A program made the position numbers and the translations under genes. The notes beneath the pieces were generated by a model. The model was not told the origin of the DNA and did no database searches. It saw nothing but the letters and a program-made list of their open reading frames with translations. This document shows, in pieces, positions 29,901-41,900 of a DNA stretch of 64,000 nt. The stretch spans positions 85,143 to 149,142 of the forward strand of contig VWZP01005243.1 in NCBI GenBank assembly GCA_013396995.1. Reading direction: 5' to 3'. The DNA is from Dicaeum eximium (lineage: Eukaryota > Chordata > Aves > Passeriformes > Dicaeidae). How positions within the stretch are numbered: position 1 is the stretch's first letter; the number at the start of each line of letters is the position of its first letter.

Positions 29901-32900
29901 CCTTTGTTTACTCAGTTCCAAGACTGTGCTGGGATCTGGCACCATACAATGCTTTGGGGAACAACTGGGCAGCTGAACAAGCAAGGGTATGTATGGTGCA
30001 CCAAAAGCATTGATGTCTGTTTTGTTCTGGGGTTCCTGCAAGGACAGTCCCCAGTATCCTTTTGTCCTGCTCTCTATCCTGGCTTCACAATAACACTGCC
30101 ATAGGTACACAATCAAGACCAGGAGCAGCCACAGCAAGTCTTCCTCTCCTTATTTATCTCATTAGCCTTCATATTTTTTCCTTCCTCAAGTTCTCTGTGG
30201 GTGAATTATTTCCCAGAACACTCTTCCATCCCATGCTATTGACTTTACTATAAGTGAAGTGCAGGTTACCTGGACTGCAGGTTTGAAATGGCCCATGTGA
30301 GAGCCATGTGCCCTGTCAGGACTGAGCACCTTACTTGCAGCAGCATGTCCAGTGAGCCAGGGCACACAAGGCAGTCTCTGCCAGGTCTGGGATGACAACC
30401 AGTCCTGCTGAAGGTCGGGAGTGAAGGTGCATGATCCTTGCTGGTACAAGTGGAAGAAAGCACTGACCCAACCAGAACAGGCAGTGTCCCATCAAGGCAC
30501 AGCACCTGCATACCCTGTGGCCATGTGGTGATGTGGTGCCCAGAGCTGAACTGCCTGTGTCATTACAGGAGGGCCTGAGGCAGCTCCCGGGGCTTTTTCC
30601 TGCTTCTCAGGATGTTGTGCAAGATGGTGCCTCATTGGTGCTCAGGGAAAGTACGGTCATTGCCCTGCCATCGCTTGTGAGTCTCTTGTAGCTGAAGCCC
30701 TTGCCTTATGTTTGCTTTCTGAGGGAAACTGTTCAGCTTCAGTTCTCACTGCTGAGGATTGGTGGGGCAAGGTGGGTTGAGAAATGGTAGAGTTTCCCAT
30801 AGTGGGATTTCTTGGGGCTCTGTTCCACAAGCGATTTCTTCAGTAGTGGTCTCTGTCTGCCTTCCTTGGATCTTTTCCCTCAAACGACCCGTGACCATCA
30901 GCCTCTGCTGATTCTTGTTCCTCAGTTGTCTGTCTTTTTTCTGCTGCACACAAGGAGCTGCTGCTTCTGACCTCTGCTTGGAGTAAGCAGAATATTGCCT
31001 CGACCCCACTCCATCTGTGTTTACATCTCCAGGAATGGGTTACCTGTGCTCATGGGTGGATCTTCCCCCACAGTGGGTTCTCCAGTGCTCTCCTCAGCCA
31101 CTTTGTTCTTTGTGGCTTAGAAAACAAAGCCTTTGGCAAGTGAAGGAGGTGCCTGCCCTTCCTGGGGGAGGGCCAGCTGGCCTGCATTTGATTATGGCAG
31201 TGCCTCCTCATCCCTCCCCATTGTCCTTGCTGCTGTAGGAATGCCAGCCTTTTTTTGCTCTATCCCGTGAGCAAGTGTTGCTGCTCTGGGGCCCAAAGAG
31301 GGGCTGGGGCCCTTCTGCTACATCTCTCTCTCCTCTCTGCACCTCTCCATGCACCTTTCCCTCCAAGTCGCAATCGCCCCATCCCGGCTCCGGCAGCAGA
31401 CGGACACAGCAAACCCTCTTGTAAGTACCAAGTGTGCAGCGCCCTGGCTGACGTGTGAGCTGTATTGATATTGTTTGGAAACAATGTAGAGAAGGCTTTT
31501 CACTCGGTTGCTTGTGCCTGTCTGTGTGCATCCAGTATGAATCAGAGTGCTTTGTGTGCGGCTTTTGTGCGCTCAGACAGAACCCCGTGGGCTGTGGACA
31601 TCTTTGCATGGTCCCTCTGAATCCCAAGGTTGTGCTGTCTGTAGGAGAGCAGTGCCTGTCCCTCTTTTTTTTTATTAGAAGTTATTGCATGATTATTTCA
31701 GTGGGCATAATTTACCTGCAGCTAGAAGTTGCTGCGGGGGCTGGGTGATGCAGACTGACTGGATGTATGTGCAGGGCAGGTGGTACCTCTCAGCCTGCAG
31801 GACTTCTCTCAGGTGTTGTGGATGGCACAGGAGGGGGCTGCTCTCCTGGAGTGTTCCAAGGTTTGCTGGGTTCCTGCCCCCCAGGTGACTGAGACCTGCT
31901 GGCACAGCACTCCAGGCTTCCAGAGATAGATCTGATCTTCGATTTGTCAGCAAAAATCCAGAGTATGCTAAATAAGTTGCCTTCCGCAAATGTTATCTGA
32001 CTTCTCCCCAAAAGTTTCAGAACAGAGACCTGCTGATACCTTGTTTTCTGCCGTGTTTTATTTCTGATTATGTACCAGATACAGTTTTGCAGATGATCCT
32101 TTTGGGGGAAAAAAGTCCCTTCCAGGTGATAAATTATTGATGCTTCTTTTTTCTTAGCCTTTGGTGAAAAAAGGAGGGTTGGGAATGCAGATCTGTGGGA
32201 AGCTGGAAGGGATCCTGGTGTCTGTAACCTGAAAGTGTGATTTTTTTTTTTGTAGCAGGCTGTTTGGCACAGTTTGAGAAGTAATTTTACTGAAAGGGTG
32301 TTATGATTCCCTGCTCTGGGAATGTGCTTGGAGAAGTGCAGAGTAGAACTTAGCACCAAAGTGGAAAAAAAGACATTTGATGTGTCCTTACTGTACCGTA
32401 CTTACCGCAGAGACATAGGTCCCTGTTCCATGATGCTGCCAGCAGTTCTGCACAGGTCAGAACATGGTTTTGCCCCCCAGCACCTTGGAGCAAATGAGAT
32501 TTTGCTGTGGTTTGTAATAAAGTCCGTGGGACTTAACATGCACTATTCTTTGTCTGCCTCTGTGCAGACATTGGCTTTGCTTTTCTGGGGATGGTCTGCA
32601 CAACATTCCCAAATAACAGTTTTCTTCTTATTACTGATGCAAGTTCTCAGGATGATGAAAGGAGATCCAGAAGGCATGGGAGGGGAATATTTACTGTGCT
32701 GTTTTAGGGGAAGCCACTGTTGTCTGGCTTCAGCATTGTCTGACAGCAGCTGTCTCCTCTCCCTTTCTCTCTCCTTCCTCAATTATGCCTGTGAAGTCGT
32801 GCCCCTAGACAGACATCTAGTCTGATTTGTTCTCCTATTTCAGGGGTGTCCTTTTTCATGCACAGCCTGAAGCAGTTGGGGGAATGAGCCTCGAGGAAAA

Positions 32901-35900
32901 TTGATCCTCTGGCAGAGTTCATGCAAGGTTAATGTGTGAAATGTCTCCCCTGTCCTTCCTGCCAGGTTTTTGCTGGATAAATCTTCTTGCAAGGTTAAAA
33001 AGTGTCTAGTGTTTACTTTCCTATCAAAGTGTATTCATGCATTAGAAAGTTTCTGCTTTGCCTTGGAGATAGCCCTCCTGCACAAACAAAGAGTTCTGAA
33101 CACTTAAATCTGATCTGTTAAGAGATCAGATTTTTCTGCCTTGCAAAATTAGTGATTTGGAAACTGTTCTGTCTTACGAATTCTTTAGTAAATCACTACT
33201 AGCTCTACTGGTACTAGAGTTATTTTCTCCTATGTTTCACCAGTAACTGTATTGTCAATTGCAAATACAGCAGTGCCTGTAGCCCTGGCAAGCTCTGTGG
33301 CAGGAGGTAAAAGCTAAATAGCAGTTAGCACCAGCACTCAGTGCTCCTTTCTGGTTGCACAACATAGGTGTGAGACTCATTTGTCCCTCAGTGTTACAGA
33401 GCAGCAGCAGTGAATGAATTGGGGTTTTGTCATGTGCTAAATCAAAGCACAATTTGCAGTTGAAGGTGAGAGGTTCTTGGGTTAAGACCTTCTGAGCACC
33501 TGTCCCAGCACCTCAGGCAATGCTTTAGTGCAGTGTGAGGTTTGTGATGTGTTTGTGACATGTGCGGAGAGGCAAAGCTTTGATCTGTCTGGGGTCCTTC
33601 TCCCTCCTACTGTGCTGGCCAAATTCTCCCCTCAGTGGAGGACACAGCAGGAAGAAGAGGCTGAGGGAGCCAGCCAGTGTGTAGCATATGTTAGGATGTA
33701 GGGTATTTTCCCCTCACGTGCCTTCCCTGATCCAAGGAGTGCCAGCAAGTTCTGCCACTGCATGTATGCAGGGGGCAATGCTGAAACCAACTTCAGCCCT
33801 GATTGTCAGAGCACCTCTGTGTAAAAATTCCCCGGTGGCCTTGGCTGCCATGAGCATAAAAGGACAGTTATCTGAAAGACTTGGGCCTCTGTCAGGTGGA
33901 TTCAAATCTCCTGCAGGATCATCACACTGGGAGCCAGTCGGTGGTGGCAGGGAAACAGCATTTCCACCCAGCAGGTTTAGGGATTTCTCAGCTGTCATTG
34001 CAGCTGAGGTGTGAGGGCAATGTGTTGATCTTAAGGTAAGAGATCTGATGCCAGCAGAGATCTCCCTTCAGCTGTGCCCAGCCTTGTGCATGTGTGCAGT
34101 GCAAAGTTTTGGGTACCTTTTCCCCCTCTAATCTTGGAAGAAGCTGCACAGGGTGACAGATTTTCTGAATTTTTGTGTGCTGGCATCCATCTGGGTGCTT
34201 GGATCCTCCTGGAGACTGGAATTCCCTTTAGTCATGGGAGTTAAATAGATCTGTTCAAGCAATCTGGTCATGAGGTCCCCTCAGTGTACAGATGGAACTG
34301 AAACACACAATGGCTCAATCTGCATATCAAAGCCCTGGACATATGGACAGGGTTCTCCCAAGCACCCGCTGCCTTTGACAGGCTGCTCTGGCTGCTCTGC
34401 AGGGCCTTGCACCCTCCAAGTACTCTTGGTGTGCTCTTAAAACAAGGAGCTGTTTCCAGCGTTGTCAGTTCCCTTCAGGAGGAGAGACCCAGTAAACATA
34501 CTGGGGGTTTAGATCCAGTTTCAGCTCCACATCTCCTGGGGCACAAGTACCCAAAGTGCAGTGCAGAGGGATCCCAACACATCATGTGGTAGTTAAGCAC
34601 AGTTTGGCTCCGCTTGTCACAAGGGAAAGGATGTGAAATGAAGACTACAGAGAAAGCACCCATTTTCTCCATGCAGGCCCAAGGGCATACTGAAGGTTTT
34701 GTAATCGCCAGCATGGAGCACGAAGAACCTCATTAAAAGGGAGTCAGTACAGGGCAGAGGGGAGACACCCACCACAGTCCAGTCTGCCCACACTTGCCTG
34801 TGGGGTGCTATTACAGTGGGGTATTTGAACAACATGATGAGTGACTGTCAGGACAGATGTAAAAGCAAAGCATGCAAAAAAACTTTGGAGGTGACATTAG
34901 TCTCTGAATGGGATAATTTGTTGCTGTTGTGCAAGTTCCCAGCTCCAGCTTTGGTGACTCACACATCTTGCTGTTGCTTGATCTTGAGTTTGGCTGGTAA
35001 CATGAGGCTCTTGGCTCATTGGTGCACAAAGCTGCTGAAAAAATGGGCAGTGTCTCAAATGTGAAGAGGCTGGTTTGCAGCAAAGGCAAACATTGAAGTT
35101 TCTGGTTTTACTGGGAGCAAACTTGGCCCCTGGTCCTCTGGACTTGGGAGCTTGTAAATGTTGATAAAATCCCTATGGTGAGACAGAAAAGTAGGGGGAG
35201 AAGAATCAGTGCAGAATCCACCCAAAGCTGCAATCATGAGAGACTCTGGAGCTTTGAGGAAAGCAAATCTGCCACTTGCTGCCCAGCTACCTAGGGAGTA
35301 ATTTTATACATGCATACACATGTAAATACAGACATGTGTCATATAGACGTACGTGTGTGTCTGTACGTAGATATATGGTGAAACTGGCACAGGCTGCTCT
35401 TGTGGAATCCCAGAGTTGCTCTGGAGCAGGGGTTATTGTAGCTGCTTGTGATTCATCAGGTGAGTCACCCTGTTTCCAATGGACACCCCTAGGTGCTGCC
35501 TGGCAGTGGCAGCAGTTAGAGACAAGAAGAGCAAGCACGCGTCCTGCACGACAGCTCCAGCACAACGAGCCACATTTGCCCTTTGGGTCCGCGTGCTGTC
35601 GTCAAGAGAGCAGAAATCATGTGCAATCTTATTTTAGCCAATTATATTCTCCTGTAATTAGGCTCTCCTGGACTTGTCATGCCTGGCTGCCCGGAGGGCA
35701 AATGAAGGGATTTTTGAGCTCTATTCAAGAGTGCTGCTGCAAAAGGATGTCCAAGCACGTTGCTCTAATGAGCAGCCTTTGATGGTATATGGACTGTGGC
35801 ATGCCCAGACCAACCCTGACAGGTGCTGCTTCCCTGACCCCTTGTTCTTCTTTCCTGCCCAGCTGTGGGTATCTGTTTGTTCTCCTTTCTTATGCTTAAA

Positions 35901-38900
35901 TCCAAGGAGTTTCTAGTTTATGTTTGTCTCTCATCCTTTGCCCTCCCGCAGTGTTTGTACAGCAGCTGGCACTTGGTAACTGGCAGAAATGCAAATACAG
36001 GATTTAAAGTTTATTTTCCTTAGCAGCCAATTTTAGGCAAACTAAAGATTTCAGTGGTCTGTTCTCCCTTGGAGGAGTGGAGGCTTTCTGAGCTACATAG
36101 CAACTCAGAAATAGTTTAGCTCTTCATTTCAAGAGCATGAGTCTTTTCCTTAGTCTTTAAAGCTGAGCTTTTACCAGCTACATTCCATGTAGGACACAGT
36201 TTTGATTACTTTGGTTTGTGCTGCTAATGAATCTCAGATAGGGCTGCAAATGCAGTTTGGAAAAGTTGAGTGCTGCAGAGGGGTAGGAGAGTAACAGCGA
36301 ACCTCTGCATTGAGAAGAGATTACTTCTAACTTGGTGGCTTTGCTGAAATGCTTGTGCTCTGAAATTATGTGGTTTTTTGTGTTTGAGTCTAGCTGCCTG
36401 CTCATGGAGCCACAGATCTTGGTAGAAGTGAGCAGGGGCTTTGGCTTTTAGAGATGTGGAAAAAGCGTCACAATGTCTAGGAGGGATCAGTGTTTCCTTC
36501 ATAGCTCTTATATGTTGGGTAGCAGTTTACTTTGCATTTTGCTTGAGTTTGGGGTCAGTTGGGATGCTTTATCTCCCTGTTTTTTGCACTGTGAAAGGGT
36601 ATCTGGCTTGTGCCCAGTCAGAGTGCTCTCTGCACACTTCAGTAGCTCTGGTGTGAAGCGCGGCCCCTTCCCCCTCTGCCTTGTCTCTGGTTACCAGGCC
36701 CCCAATCTGGTATTTAGACTAGCAGCATTTGCTTGTGAATAATCAGAGCTGAGATGATGCACTGAAGCAGGGGCCCTGCCTCAGTCTGGCTGTAGGGGAT
36801 AATGTACAGCACAGAGCTGGGCACAGCCAGAGTATGGACTCCTTCTGGACAAATGGGAAGGTAGGATGAAGTCTGTTTTTAACCAACAAATACACTTGCC
36901 TGCAGATCCTGAAGTCTTGCTCTTGCCCTGCTCCTTTCTTCATGGGTGCTGTTAGTATTGGTTGGTGGGAGCCTGAGGAAAGCCTAAAGCAGATGAAGTG
37001 AGTGGTGAGCTGACCACTTTCTGCTGAAGCTGCTTGGTCTCTGAGTTAGGCTTGCCACAGTTTGTCAGCTGACAGTTCTTGTGGTAAGTAAGGTAAGCCT
37101 GGGTAATTTTGCTTTCAATGTATTTTGATGTAAAATAGCTTTCTAATCGTGGTCCTTCTGAACTGTCAGCATATAAGGCAGTCTCCAGCCATGGGTCCCT
37201 GCTAACACTGCATGCCTGTGACTATGACAAGGGACAAACCAGTGTTGTGAGCAGGAGTCACTTCTCAAATCAACCTAAAGCCATGTTGGACTTCAGAGGG
37301 AGTAAGCCCAAATGAGCATCTGTAATGACAGTAGCATCTTCTTGCAAGAGAGCTGCATTTACTTTGGAATAGTGTTCTGATGAGTCCCTGTCACTCTTTA
37401 CTCCTGTGCTGAAAGTGCTGTAATCAGTGTCTGAGCTCTGAGGGTTCAGCACCAAGGCTGTGGGTGGCCAGCAGAGCAGGGCAGCTGCAGGACTCAGTGC
37501 CTGTGTGACACCCTGTATAGCTGTTGGGAAGTGCTTTGTTTAGTTCACAGCAGTACCTGTGATGCTTTTAATTTTACTGGCTGCACCAGTTTTGCTTCTT
37601 TTGCTGCAAGCTAGCCTCGTTTTGCTCTTAAAGCTCACAGCTGAAGTTAAGGGCACTTAAAATGAGTACAGTGGTAGTGAGAGGAGGTCTGGTTAAATGG
37701 GGGGCTGTGCAGTTGTTTCTTGCCACAGGACCTCCAATCAGTTGTGTCTCACTGAGAAACAGCAGAGTGGAGCACATCTTGGATGTGGGAGCTGCACCAA
37801 ACTGGTGCCCTGGGTGCAGGGCTGCTTTGATTATGTTGGTTTCTTCTTTGCTGTCCTTGGCAATGTTCTCAGTTGTTGTGCTGCTTCTCCCTCTCTGAGC
37901 TGTAGAGAGTGAGGGAGATGGGGGCTTCCAGTCCTGGGACATCACCACAGCAGAGTGAGAAACTTGGTCTGTCTTGTTGCTGTGCTTCAGTCATCATACC
38001 CAGCAGCATGATTCCATCTCTGCCTGTATTGTTGCTCCCACCAGGGCCAGTCTTGACTTTTCATCACCCCTGTCTCAGTTGCACTGTACAGTCACTTGAG
38101 ATTCTGAAGGAAACCTTCTCACAGCTGAGTTAGTCACCCACCCAGGTGTATTTTTCTTCTGCAGAAAGTTGATCTGCCTGCCTCTGCCTATTCAGACTCA
38201 GTTTCCTATTTGTCAAGAAAAATATAGTTACAGTCATCATCTCACAGGAAGGGTTGGAGGAGGTTTGGACAAAGACAGGCCCCCTGAAATAGCCCCTTCT
38301 GGCATATGTCTGAGATGCACAGTGTCTGCTTCCTGTTTTGGCTACCCAGAAGGTGTCATAGAGGTCTCTTAACCTTGAGTATGCAAGGAATCTGATAGGT
38401 TTGGGGAGGTGTAATTTCTGAGTGGTGGCTCAGGTGAGGATCCAGGACCCCTGGAAGGCTTTCAATGCTGACAGTGTGCCCTGAGCCAGGGCTGAGCAAC
38501 TTCCCTGGGCCTGTGTTTGCAGATGGTACTTAAATGGTGCCAAACCAAACAGACTCCAGGAGCTCCTGTCCTCGATGTGCTGCAAGCCTTGTCCATGGTG
38601 AAATGATCAGAGACCAGCAGAGGATGATGGGCTTGAGGTGAGGGTTGTACCATAATCCAGTGAAGTCCCTGGTTTTTCCTTACAGCATGGCAGGTCCCTG
38701 AGAGCCCAAGCCTCTCCTGGGCAGCCTGGCAGGACCAACCTGTTGCTGATGGCTGTTGCAGGATAGGTCAGTCCTGCGTATGCAGGAAGCACATTTGTCT
38801 TTAATCCTGTAATTGAGAGTTACAGTAACAACTTGCCTGTAAAGATCAAAAGCTGAGGTACAGGTTCCTTCCTGCCTCGTTCCAGACATGAAGATTTCAG

Positions 38901-41900
38901 CTCTCCTGCGCACAGGTACCTGCTTTTAACTGAGCAGCTCTTTCAGCTCTGCAGGGAAGCTGTAGGGCTGCCTGCTCCCCAAAAGCCCCTTATCCAGAGG
39001 GCTGTATCCTGGCTTGGCTGAGTGTTGTTTTTATGTTACTGGGGAGACAGATGACAGCAATACCCCTGCCTGCACGAGGATGGAGGCACACTTGGTCCCT
39101 GGAGAGGATTGCCATTTATCTGCAAAAAGGGGCAGTTGAAGCGGATGATGTGACTGGAGAAAGCCTTGGTGGTCACTTAGCATGTTACCAAGCAAAGCTG
39201 CAGGATGTGGAGGGCTGCTCCATTGTGCAGAGAACAAAGCTGAGCTATTTGCTGGCCTGCGACAGGCACTGGTGATGGAAGGAAATGCCATCGAGATTGA
39301 GAGTAATTTCTGCTCAGCCCTGGAGTCCTTGCCAAGAACAGACAGAGACCATATGAAGATGAGACGTGGTGGAGCTGCCATCCTGGGTGCTTTGCAGCCC
39401 TGATGCCTCCTCACAGTAATCACTTGCAGATCTGCAGAGTTTCCAAGAAATAAAAGAAGTCTCTTTCCTCTCTCTCCCAACTGTGTGTGGAAGTGAGTAA
39501 CCCAGCCTTAGATAAGGCCTTCACAGGGCATCTGCCTTCCTGCCTGGTTACTGTAAAGTCTGGGCAGGCCTGCTGGATGTCCCTCTCCTGCACATTGCTC
39601 TCAGCACCCTCTTTGACAGCCCTGTGTTCCTTTTGAGCTCAGCTTTTCCCATCACTGAGCAAAAGGCAGCCAGCATGCAGCCTTCAGTGGGGATCATCCA
39701 TTGACCTCCACAGCCAGAGAGGTGAGATGTGCCCTTTCTTAGCCCAGACGAATGGCCAGCCCTTGCTTTGGGCAGAGCTGTAAAGGGCTGGTGATGGTTT
39801 GTGTACAGCTGGAGGGGGCAGCTCAAAACCCCACAGCAGAATAGGCCATCTGTCACTGCTGTGCAGATCTGCTGGGCTCCGCTGCACTTGGGGATTCACC
39901 TCACCTTGAAATGCTTTCCACCTCCAAGGAATAGAAGAACCTCTGCAGCGAGGGTAAATGTGGATTCCCACCAGAATCTGACATGTCCTCTGCCTCTGCA
40001 CACCTCTCCTGGCCGCCAGCAGTGGGCAAGTCTAGAGCATAGAGCCTGGATCAAGAGAGAGGCAGGCCAGGGGTCTGTTGCTGCTCTAGGCAGGGCGATG
40101 GGAGGAAAGGGGCTGCAGCTCTTTGGATTGTCCCGTGCTGCAGTTTTGTGGTGCTGGGAAGTGTTTTCCCTGAGCAGCTGCTGGTGTTTCTGAAGCAGCT
40201 CCTTGCTCCTCATGAGTAATGGGGCTGGCTGCACGCACGCCATGCAGCTGCAGCTCAAAAGAGAATGTGGAATCTGGCCCTAGAGTGACTCTGCTCAGGC
40301 TGCAGGCTGTGCTGGCATTCACCTCTCCTACAAACAGCAGTGTTTGGCTGTCATAGCCATCCCCATCCAGGGACTGAGCATGATGTGAATGAAATACCTT
40401 CTGCCCTGTCTCTGTCACCAACAGAGTGAGCCTGGCACCTGATCTGTTTGACCACCATGTCCCTGATGGGGATGCGATGTCTGCTTGCATAAAGCTTGGG
40501 TGGATTTTCTTGATGTCTAAAGCTGCATAAAAGTGTTTTAAGCTCTCTTGGAGTGGAGGTTGCTATAGTGAGGCTGCTCAGGAAATGGAAAATGAGAAAA
40601 TCAGTCACTTTGTTCCTGGCACTAAGAATGAGTGTTGTTTCTCTGCAGGTACACAGGGTCTGATAGGTCAAGTGCTAGAGATGGTCTGGCTAACTTGTGG
40701 GCAGCCAGTGGTGTTTCTGCACCTCAGCTGATGTTGGGCAGTTGGCTGAAGATGCCAGGGAGCCCTGTCTAGGGTGTTTTCCCCACCTCGTGTATCTGAT
40801 TTCAACAAATAACCCTGTGTGTTCACTGAGGATCATTAAGTTCCCTGGCCAGGCCTACAGCATCTGGTCACATCTTCTTTACTCTATCATTAAATCCTAC
40901 CATCTCTGCTTTATAGAGAAAATGGTGGCTTATGAGCCTAAGTCAGATGTTTCCTTTCTTCTGCTTTTGATCAATGCCAGGTCTTGGTGCTGAACCCCAT
41001 TCCTTCCATGGTGGAAGGCACTCACTCTTCCCTTGTATTTGTCCCACTGGACCACATTTTGTCCCACTTCTCTTGGTTGACTGATGCAGCAGATCTGTTT
41101 TAGCAAGGCCAGCACATGCACCACTGCTAGAATTAAGCCCCATGAAGCTGCTTCCAGCATTCCTGGAGTATTAGAAATAAACTGCTGAGCTCAGTATTTG
41201 ACTAACGAGCACAAGCATGTAGTGCAGTGGCAAGCAGAGCCAGGCAGGCAGGCAGAACACAGCACACCACACAAGCTGCCAGCAGGCACAGAAACTGCAC
41301 AAACTGCATGGTCTCAGTTTCTTCCTTGGTGCAAGGATGGGTCAGAGCATTTGGGGTGATCCACAAAGCCCAGCTGTGGTTTCTCTGTGCTATCAGCTCC
41401 AGGAAAACAGTGTAGGGAGCAGCAGTCCCATTACCTCCAACTTACTGGTGGCCCTTGACCTTGTCCTGCTTGACAGTGGTGAAAGTGGCTGGGCAAAGGA
41501 GGAGGGAGAGTTCCAGGTTTTATACTGAGGTGTGAATTCCTGCAGTCTTAGCAGCAGCTTTCCCTGGGCCCCCCTGCCCAGAGAGGACAAACGTGCCCAG
41601 CAGTGTGGGCGCCAGCTCACAGGGACCTGGCAGGGAGGTGGGGCTGTGGCAGAGCAGCCCGCACAGCTGAAGCCCTTTGCATAAGGGGCTGTTTGTTTTG
41701 CTGAATTGTTAAGCCCCGTTGACAGTAGCAGCACCCCCCTCCCACTCTCCACACTCAAGGAACTGTGGTGGCCAGACACTGATCCTTTCTCTTATCTTCA
41801 GGCACTGAATTAGGGTTGTTCTTCACTGAGTCCCTCTGACTGGCTGTTGCTTTTTGTTCTCGCTCTGCAGGCGTACGAGTGGGCCTTGGAAGGGATGAGA

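Noticed and set aside
39031..40490. Cluster of overlapping frames of 100-150 codons, mainly antisense
   Set aside because: No domain, no splice pattern, and several frames open at once, as expected by chance in GC-moderate intron.
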